A stretch of 64,000 nucleotides of DNA from NCBI RefSeq assembly GCF_014705605.1, contig NZ_JACXIZ010000014.1, positions 62,001 through 126,000 of the forward strand, read 5' to 3'. The notes beneath the pieces were generated by a model. The model had not been told where the DNA came from. It did not search any database and saw only the letters and a list, made by a program, of their open reading frames with translations. Position numbers and translations under genes: made by a program. This DNA is from Paenibacillus sabuli. Its GTDB lineage: Bacteria > Bacillota > Bacilli > Paenibacillales > Paenibacillaceae. Positions 35,605 through 43,723 of the stretch are shown here, piece after piece. Position 1 is the stretch's first letter; the number at the start of each line of letters is the position of its first letter.

Positions 35605-35790
35605 TCATTCTGCCTGGTGATTGACGAGAATCATCGTCCCGTTTTTGAGATCATGGGCGGATGCATCCAAAATTTTTTCAAGCAGAAACGAGGTTTGCTG
35701 CAGCTCCTCCGCCGTCTCGACGTAAAAAACGGCGACACTGCCGCCGGCGTTGTTCCGATGGCGCGTGACGACCGCTTCAATTCGAGCCAT
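35605..35790 (-). CDS. Small capping-type partner of the YIEGIA protein
   Basis: A 61-residue protein starting at the ATG at 35790 (MARIEAVVTRHRNNAGGSVA) with GAGGAGGGGG upstream, overlapping the YIEGIA gene by 14 nt. It continues FYVETAEELQQTSFLLEKIL and ends DLKNGTMILVNHQAE. From memory, Paenibacillus annotations list small proteins of this kind as a capping complex subunit for YIEGIA. The function is unknown; translational coupling to the YIEGIA gene argues for a complex. Confidence 0.65.
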   Translation of the reverse strand: MARIEAVVTRHRNNAGGSVAVFYVETAEELQQTSFLLEKILDASAHDLKNGTMILVNHQAE

Positions 35791-36700
35791 GCGCCCCCTC
35801 CTCCTCGCGATTGACTTTCGCTTGCGTCGGCATGCGCACTGCCGATTCCAATACCGGCACCCGCAGCGCCACCTCTCGCGCTTTGGCCGGACTAAGCTCT
35901 TGCGGCAGGATGAACACGGCCAGTCTGCCGTCGTGCATGTCCAGCTTGGCCATCGGCACCAGCGCCGGCTCCGAGCTGTCGCGGTAGACCCCAAGAATGG
36001 TCGACAGATCGTACAGTATCGCCTGCCGCTGCCCGAGGTTGCTCAGCGTCGCTTTGGCGTTCGCATCGCGCGGCTGCAAGATAAGCCCCATGCCCCGCCG
36101 GGCAATCAGCTCCTGATTGTCCCGCAACCCGACATTCATGATATAAATATCTCCGACATACAGATCCGCTCCCTCGATTCGCACTGGCGCCACGCGCGCC
36201 TCGGCAATATGCGCGATCAATTTACCGGAACGGAGAATGCGCACAATCAGCAGCGAGAAGCAGCCGGCCACCAAGCCATAATACCAGGCGAACGAAATCG
36301 TAAACAGACTGGTTAAGAAAGCAGTCAGAATAACCAAATAGTTGCGACCTTCAAACACCATTGCGATCCCTTCGATATACGTCGAGCCGCGGCTGACCAG
36401 CTCCATTTCATCGATTTTGGTGAGCGTTTCGCGCTCCATTTTGCGGACATCCCGAAACTGCTGCGCAGCCAGCGTCAAAAAAGTAATGGCGGTGTAGTCT
36501 TTGTTAAATAAAGCCGGCACAGCTACCGCGCCAAGGGCGGCGGCAATCACACCGAGCGAGATGTGAATAATTCGTCCGTGCGGATACGTCGGGTATTGAC
36601 GATAATCGGTCCGCAGCATGAGCAATCTGGCGACAAGTCCGAAGACAACGCCTCCTATAATGCCGATCGTATAGGTATAACCCGCCAGCAACGCCGTCAT
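35777..36700 (-). CDS. YIEGIA family membrane protein (YphB/SeaA-like)
   Basis: A 307-residue protein starting at the ATG at 36700, overlapping yphA by ATGA. The N-terminal half has 4-5 membrane helices, with the hallmark GSTYIEGIAMVFEGRNYLVI in between. The C-terminal half (from about residue 190) is soluble, with ADLYVGDIYIMNVGLRDNQEL and AVFILPQELSPAKARE. In B. subtilis the genes between der and rpsA (yphA, yphB/seaA) are linked to spore envelope assembly. A sporulation role is inferred from position. Confidence 0.75.
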   Translation of the reverse strand: MTALLAGYTYTIGIIGGVVFGLVARLLMLRTDYRQYPTYPHGRIIHISLGVIAAALGAVAVPALFNKDYTAITFLTLAAQQFRDVRKMERETLTKIDEMELVSRGSTYIEGIAMVFEGRNYLVILTAFLTSLFTISFAWYYGLVAGCFSLLIVRILRSGKLIAHIAEARVAPVRIEGADLYVGDIYIMNVGLRDNQELIARRGMGLILQPRDANAKATLSNLGQRQAILYDLSTILGVYRDSSEPALVPMAKLDMHDGRLAVFILPQELSPAKAREVALRVPVLESAVRMPTQAKVNREEEGAHGSN

Positions 36701-37320
36701 GAGGATCCCCCTCCGTCTTCGCCCAGCCAATACGGTGCCAGCCGCGTGCGCAGGTGGGCCGCGATAGCCGCCATGCCGCTGACTGTGCGCGCAATCGCCA
36801 GCGCCGCGAAAAATCCATCCTGCCATGAAGCGCTGCCTAGCGGAATATGGAGCATGGCAGAGCGGTGAAGCAGCAGCTGCGCAAGTGCGAGCGCCAATGT
36901 CAGAATTGAGAACTGTACCGCGAACAGCGGTGACAAAATGCCGGCCAGCAAGCCGGCAGCCAGGGCCGTGTCCCAGAACGGGTGAATCACGACAAACACA
37001 GGATCGTATAAATAAAGCACGCGAATCCAGTAGACGAGCGCGCCTACAATGGCCGTCGCGAACAGGTGATACAAGGCCTGACTCCGCAGCTTAGCCAGAA
37101 GCAGACAGCCGATTGCCCAGCCCATCTGCCAGACCAAGGACAAGCGAATGGATAAAGTACTCGTCAGCGCCCAATTCACAGGCAGCAAGACTGCCCAAAC
37201 CACCCCGAATACGAGCAATGCTCGCAGCCGAACCGTTCCCAGCAGCTCGCGTCTCCAGCCTGTGAGCACAAGGATGCCTGCGAGGCCAAGCAGCCAGAAG
37301 GTAAAAAAGCCCGCATTCAT
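36697..37320 (-). CDS. yphA: YphA-like multi-pass membrane protein
   Basis: A 207-residue protein made almost entirely of hydrophobic helices (six or seven), with few charged residues and a short acidic C-terminus (WLGEDGGGSS). Position, size and topology match YphA of B. subtilis (199 aa). The start at 37320 has GGAGGGATGG upstream. It is the first gene of the yphA-YIEGIA-capping trio, tied by overlaps. Function unknown. Confidence 0.7.
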   Translation of the reverse strand: MNAGFFTFWLLGLAGILVLTGWRRELLGTVRLRALLVFGVVWAVLLPVNWALTSTLSIRLSLVWQMGWAIGCLLLAKLRSQALYHLFATAIVGALVYWIRVLYLYDPVFVVIHPFWDTALAAGLLAGILSPLFAVQFSILTLALALAQLLLHRSAMLHIPLGSASWQDGFFAALAIARTVSGMAAIAAHLRTRLAPYWLGEDGGGSS

Positions 37321-37406
37321 ATTCCATCCCTCCGTTGTCTCTATTATGCGCAGACTCGCTTACGCATAATCGGAAAGCGGCAGGCGGCGGCGTTTAACCA
37401 TGTACG

Positions 37407-37440
37407 ACAAAAACACCCTCGCTTAGTCGCGAGGGTGTTT
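37407..37440 (-). terminator. Terminator of rpsA
   Basis: AAACACCCTCGC (37440-37429) pairs with GCGAGGGTGTTT (37422-37411), a 12-bp stem with a 6-nt loop, then TT; 23 nt past the stop. Confidence 0.85.
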
Positions 37441-37462
37441 CGTATTGGCTCAAGCCGTTAAA

Positions 37463-38779
37463 TCACTTGAATTTGCTCAGTTTGTCGCCAAAGCGCTCGG
37501 CCAGCGTAAAGCTCATGCCTTGATTGCTGAGGCTGACATTCGGATTGTTCAGATCTTCGCGCGGCGCGCGGGAGCGTTCGGGACGCTCGGAACGAATCGG
37601 CGCCTCAGGCGCTTCTTCGGTTTCTTTGATGCTCAGGCTCACGCGCTTCTCGCCCGGGTTGAAGTCCAGAATCTTGGCTTGCACTTCCTGGCCTTCCTCC
37701 AGCACTTCCTGCGGTGTGGCGATATGGCGATGCGCAATTTGCGAAATGTGCACAAGGCCTTCGACGCCAGGCGCGATTTCGACAAAAGCGCCGAAGTTAA
37801 CGAGTCGGCGAACCGTTCCGGTTACGATGTCGCCCGTATTGAATTGGCCGATCGCCGATTCCCACGGACCTGGCTGCGCCGCTTTTACGCTCAAGCTGAT
37901 TTTGCCCTCGGAAGGTACGATTTTCAGAACCTTCACCTTCAGCTGATCGCCCTCGGAGACGGCGTCGCGCGGATGCGCCACATGCTGGTAGGACAGCTCG
38001 GATACGTGGACCAGGCCGTCTACGCCGCCGATATCTACGAATGCGCCGAACGGCGTCAGACGTTGAACCGTGCCTTCGATGACTTGACCGACTTCCAGCT
38101 CGGCCATCACGCGCAGCTTGTTGGCTTCGAATTCTTCTTCAAGCACTTCTTTCGCCGAAAGAATGACCTTGTTGTTCTCGCGGTCGATTTCCTTCACTTT
38201 TACTTTCAGCGTACGGCCTTTGTAATCCTTGAAATCTTCCACATAGTGACGCTCGACCATGGAAGCCGGAATGAAGCCGCGAACGCCAACGTCGGCGACG
38301 AGGCCGCCTTTTACAACGTCGGCAACGGTAATTTCGAAGGCTTCGCCGTTGTCAAAGCGCTCTTGCAGCTCATCCCACGCTTGCTCGCTGACGATTTGAC
38401 GCTTGGAGAGAATCAGCTTCTCTTTGTCGTCGTCAATCGTGACCACCTTCAGCTCAAGCTCTTGACCGAGCTCGACTACGTTCTCGGTGCTGTCCAGTTG
38501 TACAGGAGAAAGCTCGCGAAGCGGAATGACGCCGTCGTATTTATATCCCAGGCTGACGGTGACTTGGTTGTCTTCGACCTTGACCACCGTGCCTTTTACT
38601 GTGTCGCCTTTTTTCAGCGATACCAGATTATCGAGCGCATCTTGGCTTACTTCCTCCTCCGCTTCGGCGTCTTGCTCTGCCGCTACTTCTGCGGGTTGCT
38701 GCTCCTCGGCTTGGGATTCGGTCGTTTGCTCGACCGCTTCTTCTACCTCGGTTGCTTGTGCTTTTGTTTCTTCTGACAT
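37463..38779 (-). CDS. rpsA: Ribosomal protein S1 homologue with four S1 domains
   Basis: RNA-binding S1-like protein (ypfD in Bacillus). The 438-residue protein starts at the ATG at 38779 (MSEETKAQ) with GAGGAGG upstream. An acidic N-terminus (residues 10-45) precedes four S1 repeats, beginning near KKGDTVKGTVVKV, GEAFEITVADVVKGG, GQVIEGTVQRLTPFGAFVD and GDIVTGTVRRLVNFGAFVE, with a basic tail. Firmicute forms lack the two N-terminal domains that anchor E. coli S1. Low-GC-like codon use marks it as highly expressed. Confidence 0.94.
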   Translation of the reverse strand: MSEETKAQATEVEEAVEQTTESQAEEQQPAEVAAEQDAEAEEEVSQDALDNLVSLKKGDTVKGTVVKVEDNQVTVSLGYKYDGVIPLRELSPVQLDSTENVVELGQELELKVVTIDDDKEKLILSKRQIVSEQAWDELQERFDNGEAFEITVADVVKGGLVADVGVRGFIPASMVERHYVEDFKDYKGRTLKVKVKEIDRENNKVILSAKEVLEEEFEANKLRVMAELEVGQVIEGTVQRLTPFGAFVDIGGVDGLVHVSELSYQHVAHPRDAVSEGDQLKVKVLKIVPSEGKISLSVKAAQPGPWESAIGQFNTGDIVTGTVRRLVNFGAFVEIAPGVEGLVHISQIAHRHIATPQEVLEEGQEVQAKILDFNPGEKRVSLSIKETEEAPEAPIRSERPERSRAPREDLNNPNVSLSNQGMSFTLAERFGDKLSKFK

Positions 38780-38877
38780 TTGAAATAACCTCCTCGATTC
38801 ATACCCCAACTTTATTTAAATCTGCCACGTGACCGCTTCGTACGATACGACGCACAGCATTTAAAACATTCTAACAC

Positions 38878-39444
38878 TTAAGCGGAAAGCGAATGGATCT
38901 CCTTCATGATGACTTCGGTGGCCTGCTCGAGCATATCGGGCGCAGCCGAAGCCGCAACCTCGGTCAAATCGATCGGCTTGCCGTAGACAATGGTCAATCT
39001 GCGAAACGGACGATAAGAACCGATAATGCGAACGGGAATGACAGGCGCGCCGCTGCGCAGCGCAATCATTGCGGCCCCTTTTTTGGCCGCGCCGCCGCTG
39101 CCGCGCGTTCCTTCCGGGAAAATGCCCATGACATGCCCATCCTTTAGCAGCTTGAGCGCTGTTCGAATCGACTCCTTGCTGACGCCGCCGCGGTTCACCG
39201 GAAACGCGCCGAGCGAACGAAGGAACTTGCCGGCCGGCTTAAAGGAGAAGAGCTCGGACTTGGCCATGTAATGCACCTTGCGCCTCACCTTGACCCCTAC
39301 CGTGGTCGGGTCTATGTTGCTGATGTGATTCGAGCAGAGCAGCGCAGGCCCCGTAGCAGGAATATTGTCCAGTCCGACGGTCCGCAGCGGGAACAAAGTT
39401 GCAAAGATAAGTTTAAGCAGTCCGCGGCAGAAACGATATAACAT
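38878..39444 (-). CDS. plsC: 1-acyl-sn-glycerol-3-phosphate acyltransferase
   Basis: Adds the second acyl chain to make phosphatidic acid. The 188-residue protein has the catalytic NHISNID (H-x4-D form), the substrate motif GIFPEGTRG and the family PVIPVRIIGS. One N-terminal hydrophobic segment may sit in the membrane. It follows cmk by 3 nt, as in Bacillus and Paenibacillus, so both are likely expressed together. Confidence 0.93.
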   Translation of the reverse strand: MLYRFCRGLLKLIFATLFPLRTVGLDNIPATGPALLCSNHISNIDPTTVGVKVRRKVHYMAKSELFSFKPAGKFLRSLGAFPVNRGGVSKESIRTALKLLKDGHVMGIFPEGTRGSGGAAKKGAAMIALRSGAPVIPVRIIGSYRPFRRLTIVYGKPIDLTEVAASAAPDMLEQATEVIMKEIHSLSA

Positions 39445-39447
39445 AGT

Positions 39448-40143
39448 TTACTTCGCCTCCGCCAATTTGGTTCGACTCCATGCGACAATTTGCTCCACGA
39501 CCTGCTCAATGCTCAGGTCGGTGCTGTCGAGCAGCTTGGCATCGGACGCCCTCACGAGCGGCGAGTGCACGCGCTGCGCATCGGCGCGATCGCGCTCGAC
39601 AATCTCGCGCTCGAGCTGCTCCAGGCTCACGCCCTGCTCCGCACCCGACTCGCTGAAGCGCCGCGCCGCGCGAACCTTCACGCTGGCGGTCAAAAAGACC
39701 TTCAACTCGGCATGCGGCAATACGTGCGAGCCGATGTCCCGGCCATCCATGACGGCGCCTTTGGAGGCGGCGAGTGCACGCTGCATCTCCACCAGACGAA
39801 GCCTCACCCTCTCGTGCGAAGCGACCTGAGAGACGCGAAGCGTGACCTCGCGCGAGCGAATCGCGGCTGTGGCATCTTCGCCGTCGATGCATACCCTCTG
39901 CCCGTCTGGACCGGGATAGAGCGCGATCTTCAACGTCTCGAGCAGCCTGGCAATCCGATCGCCGTCTGCCGCATCGACGCCGCTGCGATAGGCAGCAAGC
40001 GCTACGGCACGGTACATGGCTCCGGTATCGATATATACATAGCCCAGCAACTCGGCCACTTTTTTGGCCACGGTGCTCTTGCCGGCACCGGCCGGGCCGT
40101 CGATGGCGATATTGATGCGTTCGTTTCCGGATTCATGCTGCAT
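39448..40143 (-). CDS. cmk: Cytidylate kinase
   Basis: Phosphorylates CMP and dCMP. The 231-residue protein has the P-loop DGPAGAGKSTVAK, YIDTGAMYRA and GRDIGSHVLP. The start is either the ATG at 40143 (MQHESGNERINIAIDGPAG) or, by ribosome-binding-site spacing (GGGGG then nine bases), a TTG at 40149. A strong extended promoter lies about 110 nt upstream. Confidence 0.93.
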   Translation of the reverse strand: MQHESGNERINIAIDGPAGAGKSTVAKKVAELLGYVYIDTGAMYRAVALAAYRSGVDAADGDRIARLLETLKIALYPGPDGQRVCIDGEDATAAIRSREVTLRVSQVASHERVRLRLVEMQRALAASKGAVMDGRDIGSHVLPHAELKVFLTASVKVRAARRFSESGAEQGVSLEQLEREIVERDRADAQRVHSPLVRASDAKLLDSTDLSIEQVVEQIVAWSRTKLAEAK

Positions 40144-40213
40144 GGTCAACGCTGGATTCCCCCTAAGCTTGAAGGCCAGGCAGGTCGGGTTCCTCGCATC
40201 CGACCCCTTCAAT

Positions 40214-40239
40214 AAAAAAGCAGGCTCTGGCCCTGCCTG
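40214..40239 (-). terminator. Hairpin and T run at the 5' end of the cmk transcript
   Basis: GCAGGC (40239-40234) pairs with GCCTGC (40225-40220), followed by TTTTTT. It lies immediately after the predicted cmk start site (about 40244), so it would stop transcripts arriving from ypeB but is probably too promoter-close to stop cmk itself. Confidence 0.55.
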
Positions 40240-40250
40240 CGAACGTGAAA

Positions 40251-40279
40251 ATTATACCACAATCCGCGCAAATTTGCAA
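40251..40279 (-). promoter_or_regulatory. Extended promoter of cmk-plsC
   Basis: TTGCAA (40279-40274), a 17-nt spacer ending in TGG, and a perfect TATAAT (40256-40251). The minus-ten overlaps the TAA stop (40254-40252) of the small gene upstream, and the minus-35 overlaps the T run of that gene's hairpin. Confidence 0.75.
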
Positions 40280-40470
40280 AAAAATAAGGCATCCGAATAA
40301 GGGATGCCTTCCAATCGATCCACACCGGTCAGCCAATTCCGAACGGCTGGAAATTGCAGGGCGTATTGCGCCACTGTCATGGAGACGAGCAAGCAGACGA
40401 GAATCCGGATCAGGATGCGCGTCCAGCCGTCAATACGCGCGGCCGACTGCCGGTTGTCATTGCCCGCCAT
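40252..40470 (-). CDS. Small membrane protein, DUF5359 (YpfB-like)
   Basis: A 72-residue protein with one membrane helix (ILIRILVCLLVSMTVAQYAL) and a conserved-looking LTGVDRLEGIPY near the end. Its place next to ypeB and cmk fits YpfB/DUF5359 of Bacillus. The start at 40470 overlaps the ypeB end by 14 nt. Odd: the last 15 or so codons after RLEG run through an intrinsic terminator, so a terminated mRNA would lack the TAA stop. Confidence 0.6.
   Translation of the reverse strand: MAGNDNRQSAARIDGWTRILIRILVCLLVSMTVAQYALQFPAVRNWLTGVDRLEGIPYSDALFFCKFARIVV
40278..40310 (-). terminator. Intrinsic terminator located inside the small membrane-protein frame
   Basis: AAGGCATCC (40310-40302) pairs with GGATGCCTT (40294-40286), a 9-bp stem with a 7-nt loop, followed by A and seven T. 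It lies 24-58 nt before the stop codon of the 40252-40470 frame, an unusual position. Confidence 0.75.
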
Positions 40471-41812
40471 CGCCGTTCATTCCGGGCAAACGTTCAATCA
40501 TTTCTTCGTTGCCGTCGCTGGCATTGACGTAGATCCGATAGTGGCTGTCGTTGATTTTTCCCGTAAATTCGTAGCAAAGCACTTCCTTGGACAACTCATT
40601 TTTAATGAGCGCTTGCTCGGTATCCTTCACTTTGAAGTCGGGATTGAGGGTTTTTCGGGCTTCCGCCACGCTCAGCTTCGGCTTGTCGAGCTTGCGCTGA
40701 CGATGCTCGTACACGTAATCCCCAGCCTGAAGCCCGACCGGCTCGCCATTGTCCAGCGCACTTTTGACGACGAGCTTTTCAGGATAGATCAGCACGTCGC
40801 CTTGCTTGGCGACAAATGTGAAATTGCCGACATTGCCGTGCGGATCGTAGCTTATTGCCTTCATATCCGGATACCCGCGCGCTTTGAGGAAGGCTTGCGC
40901 CTTGCGCTCCGCTTCGTCGGCGCTGACCGCTTTGACGTCAATGTCGCGCGCGTTCATGAACCAGATCAGCTCCGGTCCTTTTTTCGTATACTCCAGCTGA
41001 ATCGGGCTTTGGCCTTCGGGACCGGCTACGCTCGCCGAGTAGGACTCGTATTCCGTTCCTTTGCCGTTTTCACTCACCGCGATCTGGGAAGAATCCTTCA
41101 ACTCCAGGAATTTTGCGGCGGCGCGCTGGACATCCTCAGGTTTTGCGTTGCCGCCTTCCAGCATGCGAATCGTACGCCGCTCGAACATCGCCGAGACCGA
41201 CGGTCCCCAGTTGATTTCCGGATATTCCTCGACCTTTTTGTCCACCGTCTTGAAGCCGTCGAGAATCGTATTGTCCTGAGCCGATTGCTCTGCCGCCAGC
41301 GCTACTTCGACATCCATCCAGCGTAAATTGTTGGCGATGACATTGTTTTGCATATCCTGCAAATCGCGCGAAATTTCCGCCGAGCGCGCGTACAAGGTTT
41401 TTAACGTTTGCTGCTCGTCCCCGGTGAGCGGCTCTTTGGCAAGATCGCGCACCGCGGCCTTATAGGAAAAGCTGGCGATATGAGCCAGGAAATCCTCCGT
41501 TTTGTTGAGCGGCAGCAACGTCAGCGGAAGCTGGTTGATTTCGCTCTGCGCTTGACTGGTGATACGCCACACATTCACCAGTCCTTTGCGATGATAAGCC
41601 TGCGAGCTCGAATTGACTGCCAGCGTGTTTCCCAGTTGATCGTGCAGCACGTCCATATCGTGACTGAGCTCGTGAAAGGCCCGCTGGTACTGATTTTCGG
41701 CTTTGATCAAAATGCTGTTTTTTTCCTGATGCTCCTGGTAGCCCCAATAGACCGAGCCTACCAGCAGCAATGCAATCAGAGGAAACAATACCGCGCTTAA
41801 CCGTTGGTACAT
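40457..41812 (-). CDS. ypeB: Spore germination protein YpeB
   Basis: Partner of the cortex-lytic enzyme SleB: it places and protects SleB in the dormant spore. The 451-residue protein has an uncleaved N-terminal anchor (residues 7-24), a long helical domain with Gln/Asn-rich stretches and, from about residue 250, PepSY-type repeats ending in SHYRIYVNASDGNEEMIERL. The start at 41812 has AAAGGAGC upstream. The sleB gene, normally just before it, is not in the window. Confidence 0.93.
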   Translation of the reverse strand: MYQRLSAVLFPLIALLLVGSVYWGYQEHQEKNSILIKAENQYQRAFHELSHDMDVLHDQLGNTLAVNSSSQAYHRKGLVNVWRITSQAQSEINQLPLTLLPLNKTEDFLAHIASFSYKAAVRDLAKEPLTGDEQQTLKTLYARSAEISRDLQDMQNNVIANNLRWMDVEVALAAEQSAQDNTILDGFKTVDKKVEEYPEINWGPSVSAMFERRTIRMLEGGNAKPEDVQRAAAKFLELKDSSQIAVSENGKGTEYESYSASVAGPEGQSPIQLEYTKKGPELIWFMNARDIDVKAVSADEAERKAQAFLKARGYPDMKAISYDPHGNVGNFTFVAKQGDVLIYPEKLVVKSALDNGEPVGLQAGDYVYEHRQRKLDKPKLSVAEARKTLNPDFKVKDTEQALIKNELSKEVLCYEFTGKINDSHYRIYVNASDGNEEMIERLPGMNGDGGQ

Positions 41813-41883
41813 CGCACATAAGCTCCTTTCTTATGCCAAACCTGGTGTTAGTTTGGTTCCCGAGAAGGAGCTTTATGCATGGT

Positions 41884-42063
41884 CTACCAGTTCTGCTCTT
41901 CAATTTCGAATTGGTCGATGTTGTCACATAGGCACTGCTTGAATCCGGTTTCGATTCGATCGTTGTCCCTTCTGCCGCGCAGCACAAATTTTTCACCGCA
42001 AATGCGGCAACGAATCGTGACTTTCACCCTTGCATTGTCCACTGCTTGTCCCTCCAGACCCAT
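41884..42063 (-). CDS. Small putative zinc-binding protein
   Basis: A 59-residue protein beginning MGLEGQAVDNARVKVTIRC with a C-x2-C (CRICGEKF) and a C-x-C (CLC) about 27 residues later, a possible zinc ribbon. The C-terminus is acidic. The start is uncertain: ATG 42063 has GGAAAGG 12 nt upstream, and in-frame GTG and TTG codons lie further up to 42096. It lies between prsW and ypeB; a similar small zinc-ribbon gene occupies this zone in some Bacillales. No function is known. Confidence 0.6.
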   Translation of the reverse strand: MGLEGQAVDNARVKVTIRCRICGEKFVLRGRRDNDRIETGFKQCLCDNIDQFEIEEQNW

Positions 42064-42114
42064 GTCGAAGTAGTGCCTTTCCGGCACGCGATACAAGCAT
42101 TATGGACGGATAAG

Positions 42115-42813
42115 CTACATTTTAACCTCCTCCTCGCGTACGAGCCGGAAGGGAGATCTGGCGCTGGCGCGCTGAATTTTTTGCATGCCTCTGATCCAGA
42201 GCAGCACCATAAACGGAATCATGATCCATAGCCAGATCGATTCGAATTCGAGCATGATCCAATCGTATGTGCCATGCCAGCCGAGCGGGAGGGCGAGCGA
42301 CATCCAGATATACATGCGCCTTCTGCTTTTGTTGCGCGTAAACTTGGCTTTGCCAAAATAATAGCCCATGACAATGCCGAATAATGCGTGTCCGGATACG
42401 GGCAGCAAGGCGCGCATGAGCAACGAGCCGAACGAAACGGGCTGCAAAAAAGCATACATGACGTTTTCAAGCGTTGCGAATCCGAGCGAGATGGCCGCCG
42501 CATACAATATGCCGTCGTACGGCTCGTCAAATTCCGTGTGATTGAATATGATGTGATAGAGCACAAACCATTTAAAACCTTCTTCCACGGCAGAGGAGAT
42601 AATGTAAGAAAATACGAAGGGCGACTCGCCAAGCCAGAGCATTAAACCGCGCTGTACAACCAAAATCGGAATAACGACCACCATGCCGAGCACGAACATG
42701 CGCAGCACCATGTGAAACGGCTCCGAATCGTATCGGTCTTTCAGATACAAATAAGACAGCAGCGAGACGCCTGGCGCAACTGCCGCCGTAAACAAAGACA
42801 ACAAAAGCACCAT
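42115..42813 (-). CDS. prsW: Intramembrane metalloprotease PrsW
   Basis: Site-1 protease that starts degradation of the anti-sigma factor RsiW in B. subtilis. The 232-residue protein has 6-8 membrane helices and the signature EEGFKW (E-E-x3-K), with later histidines in GHALFG and WHGTYD for the metal. The start is the ATG at 42813, about ten bases past AAGGTGG. The longer in-frame extension runs into the mecA terminator and is not membrane-like. Its natural target here is unknown. Confidence 0.9.
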   Translation of the reverse strand: MVLLLSLFTAAVAPGVSLLSYLYLKDRYDSEPFHMVLRMFVLGMVVVIPILVVQRGLMLWLGESPFVFSYIISSAVEEGFKWFVLYHIIFNHTEFDEPYDGILYAAAISLGFATLENVMYAFLQPVSFGSLLMRALLPVSGHALFGIVMGYYFGKAKFTRNKSRRRMYIWMSLALPLGWHGTYDWIMLEFESIWLWIMIPFMVLLWIRGMQKIQRASARSPFRLVREEEVKM

Positions 42814-42855
42814 CGATCGCACGCCACCTTTTTGAGGTTTTTTTCCAACATGTTC

Positions 42856-42893
42856 AAAAAAAAGCATCGCCTCGCGGATTCCGCAGCCGATGC
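42856..42893 (-). terminator. Terminator of the mecA/ypbH-like gene
   Basis: GCATCGGCTGCGG (42893-42881) pairs with CCGCGAGGCGATGC (42877-42864) with one mismatch zone, followed by eight T residues; 17 nt past the stop. Confidence 0.85.
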
Positions 42894-42909
42894 AACACTA
42901 TGTGGTCGT

Positions 42910-43521
42910 TCAGGCTTTAAAATGAGAGCAGATTTCCTGGACGGCTCCGGCGCCAATAACGAGCTTGCCGTATTCCTCCAGTACAGGCACTGTAACCGAG
43001 GTGGCTTCGCCGTATTCCGCAAGCACGGCGATCAAGGCCAGCGTGCGCGGCGGATCGGAAGGCAAGGGGTCGAATGCCGCAATCCAGTTGTCCTTGTACG
43101 AATACAACCGCCCGTCATCGCTCAAGCCGGCCGATTGCAGCTGATGGAAGGCGGCGATGACGTCTTCGAAATCCCGAAACGCATACATCACGGTATCGCT
43201 GTGTTCCAGCGTGACTTCCATTTCATAAATATCCTCGTCGGCTTCTTCCTCAGCATCCTGATCATTTCTCTGCGCTTCCGACCTGCCCCGCGTGACAATC
43301 ACGACCATGCCCTGGGCCGGCAGGGCAAATACCTCGACAGCCAGCGGACCGCTTGCATCAAAGCCCAGCTCGGTATAGGCTTGATCCATCATTTCGCTGA
43401 ACAGCTCATGCACCTTGGGAATTTCGCGCCACATGTCGTCCTTCTGGATCCCCCGTTCCAGCAGGTCGTCGAATGTCAGGAAAATCCTGATCTTGTCCTG
43501 ACTCAATCGCTCGATCTTCAT
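42910..43521 (-). CDS. mecA: MecA/YpbH family adaptor protein
   Basis: Adaptor that delivers proteins such as ComK to the ClpC protease. The 203-residue protein shows MKIERLSQDKIRIFLTFDDL at the N-terminus, an acidic linker (DQDAEEEADEDIYEME) and the C-terminal domain YAFRDFEDVIAAFHQL, which binds ClpC. B. subtilis has two members; YpbH is the one near prsW. The start at 43521 has AAAGGAGGATCC upstream. Confidence 0.9.
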   Translation of the reverse strand: MKIERLSQDKIRIFLTFDDLLERGIQKDDMWREIPKVHELFSEMMDQAYTELGFDASGPLAVEVFALPAQGMVVIVTRGRSEAQRNDQDAEEEADEDIYEMEVTLEHSDTVMYAFRDFEDVIAAFHQLQSAGLSDDGRLYSYKDNWIAAFDPLPSDPPRTLALIAVLAEYGEATSVTVPVLEEYGKLVIGAGAVQEICSHFKA

Positions 43522-43558
43522 GACAGGATCCTCCTTTGAAGCATCAGTTATAACAGCG

Positions 43559-43600
43559 TATGAAATTTCATATAATATGTGATTAAAACACGCTATGTAA
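43559..43600 (-). promoter_or_regulatory. Promoter of mecA with a 14-bp palindrome at the start site
   Basis: TTACAT (43600-43595), 17-nt spacer and TATTAT (43577-43572). A perfect palindrome, TATGAAATTTCATA (43559-43572), begins at the minus-ten end and covers the predicted start site, a typical repressor position. Confidence 0.5.
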
Positions 43601-43643
43601 CCATGTTATCATTTTTGCTCGCGGATTGCACTAGGTCGACACT

Positions 43644-43691
43644 AAAAAAAGAAACGCCGAATCCACCGGCTCTTCCGGTCCGATTTCGGCG
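43644..43691 (-). terminator. Terminator of the 107-residue protein gene
   Basis: CGCCGAA (43691-43685) pairs with TTCGGCG (43661-43655) around an inner ACCGG/CCGGT hairpin, followed by TTTCTTTTTTT; 32 nt past the stop. Confidence 0.75.
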
Positions 43692-43723
43692 CCCTTTTGG
43701 CATGCATGATGCAGCAAAACATG

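Noticed and set aside
42115-42867. 250-residue version of PrsW
   Set aside because: The extension overlaps the upstream terminator zone and lacks a site; ATG 42813 fits better.
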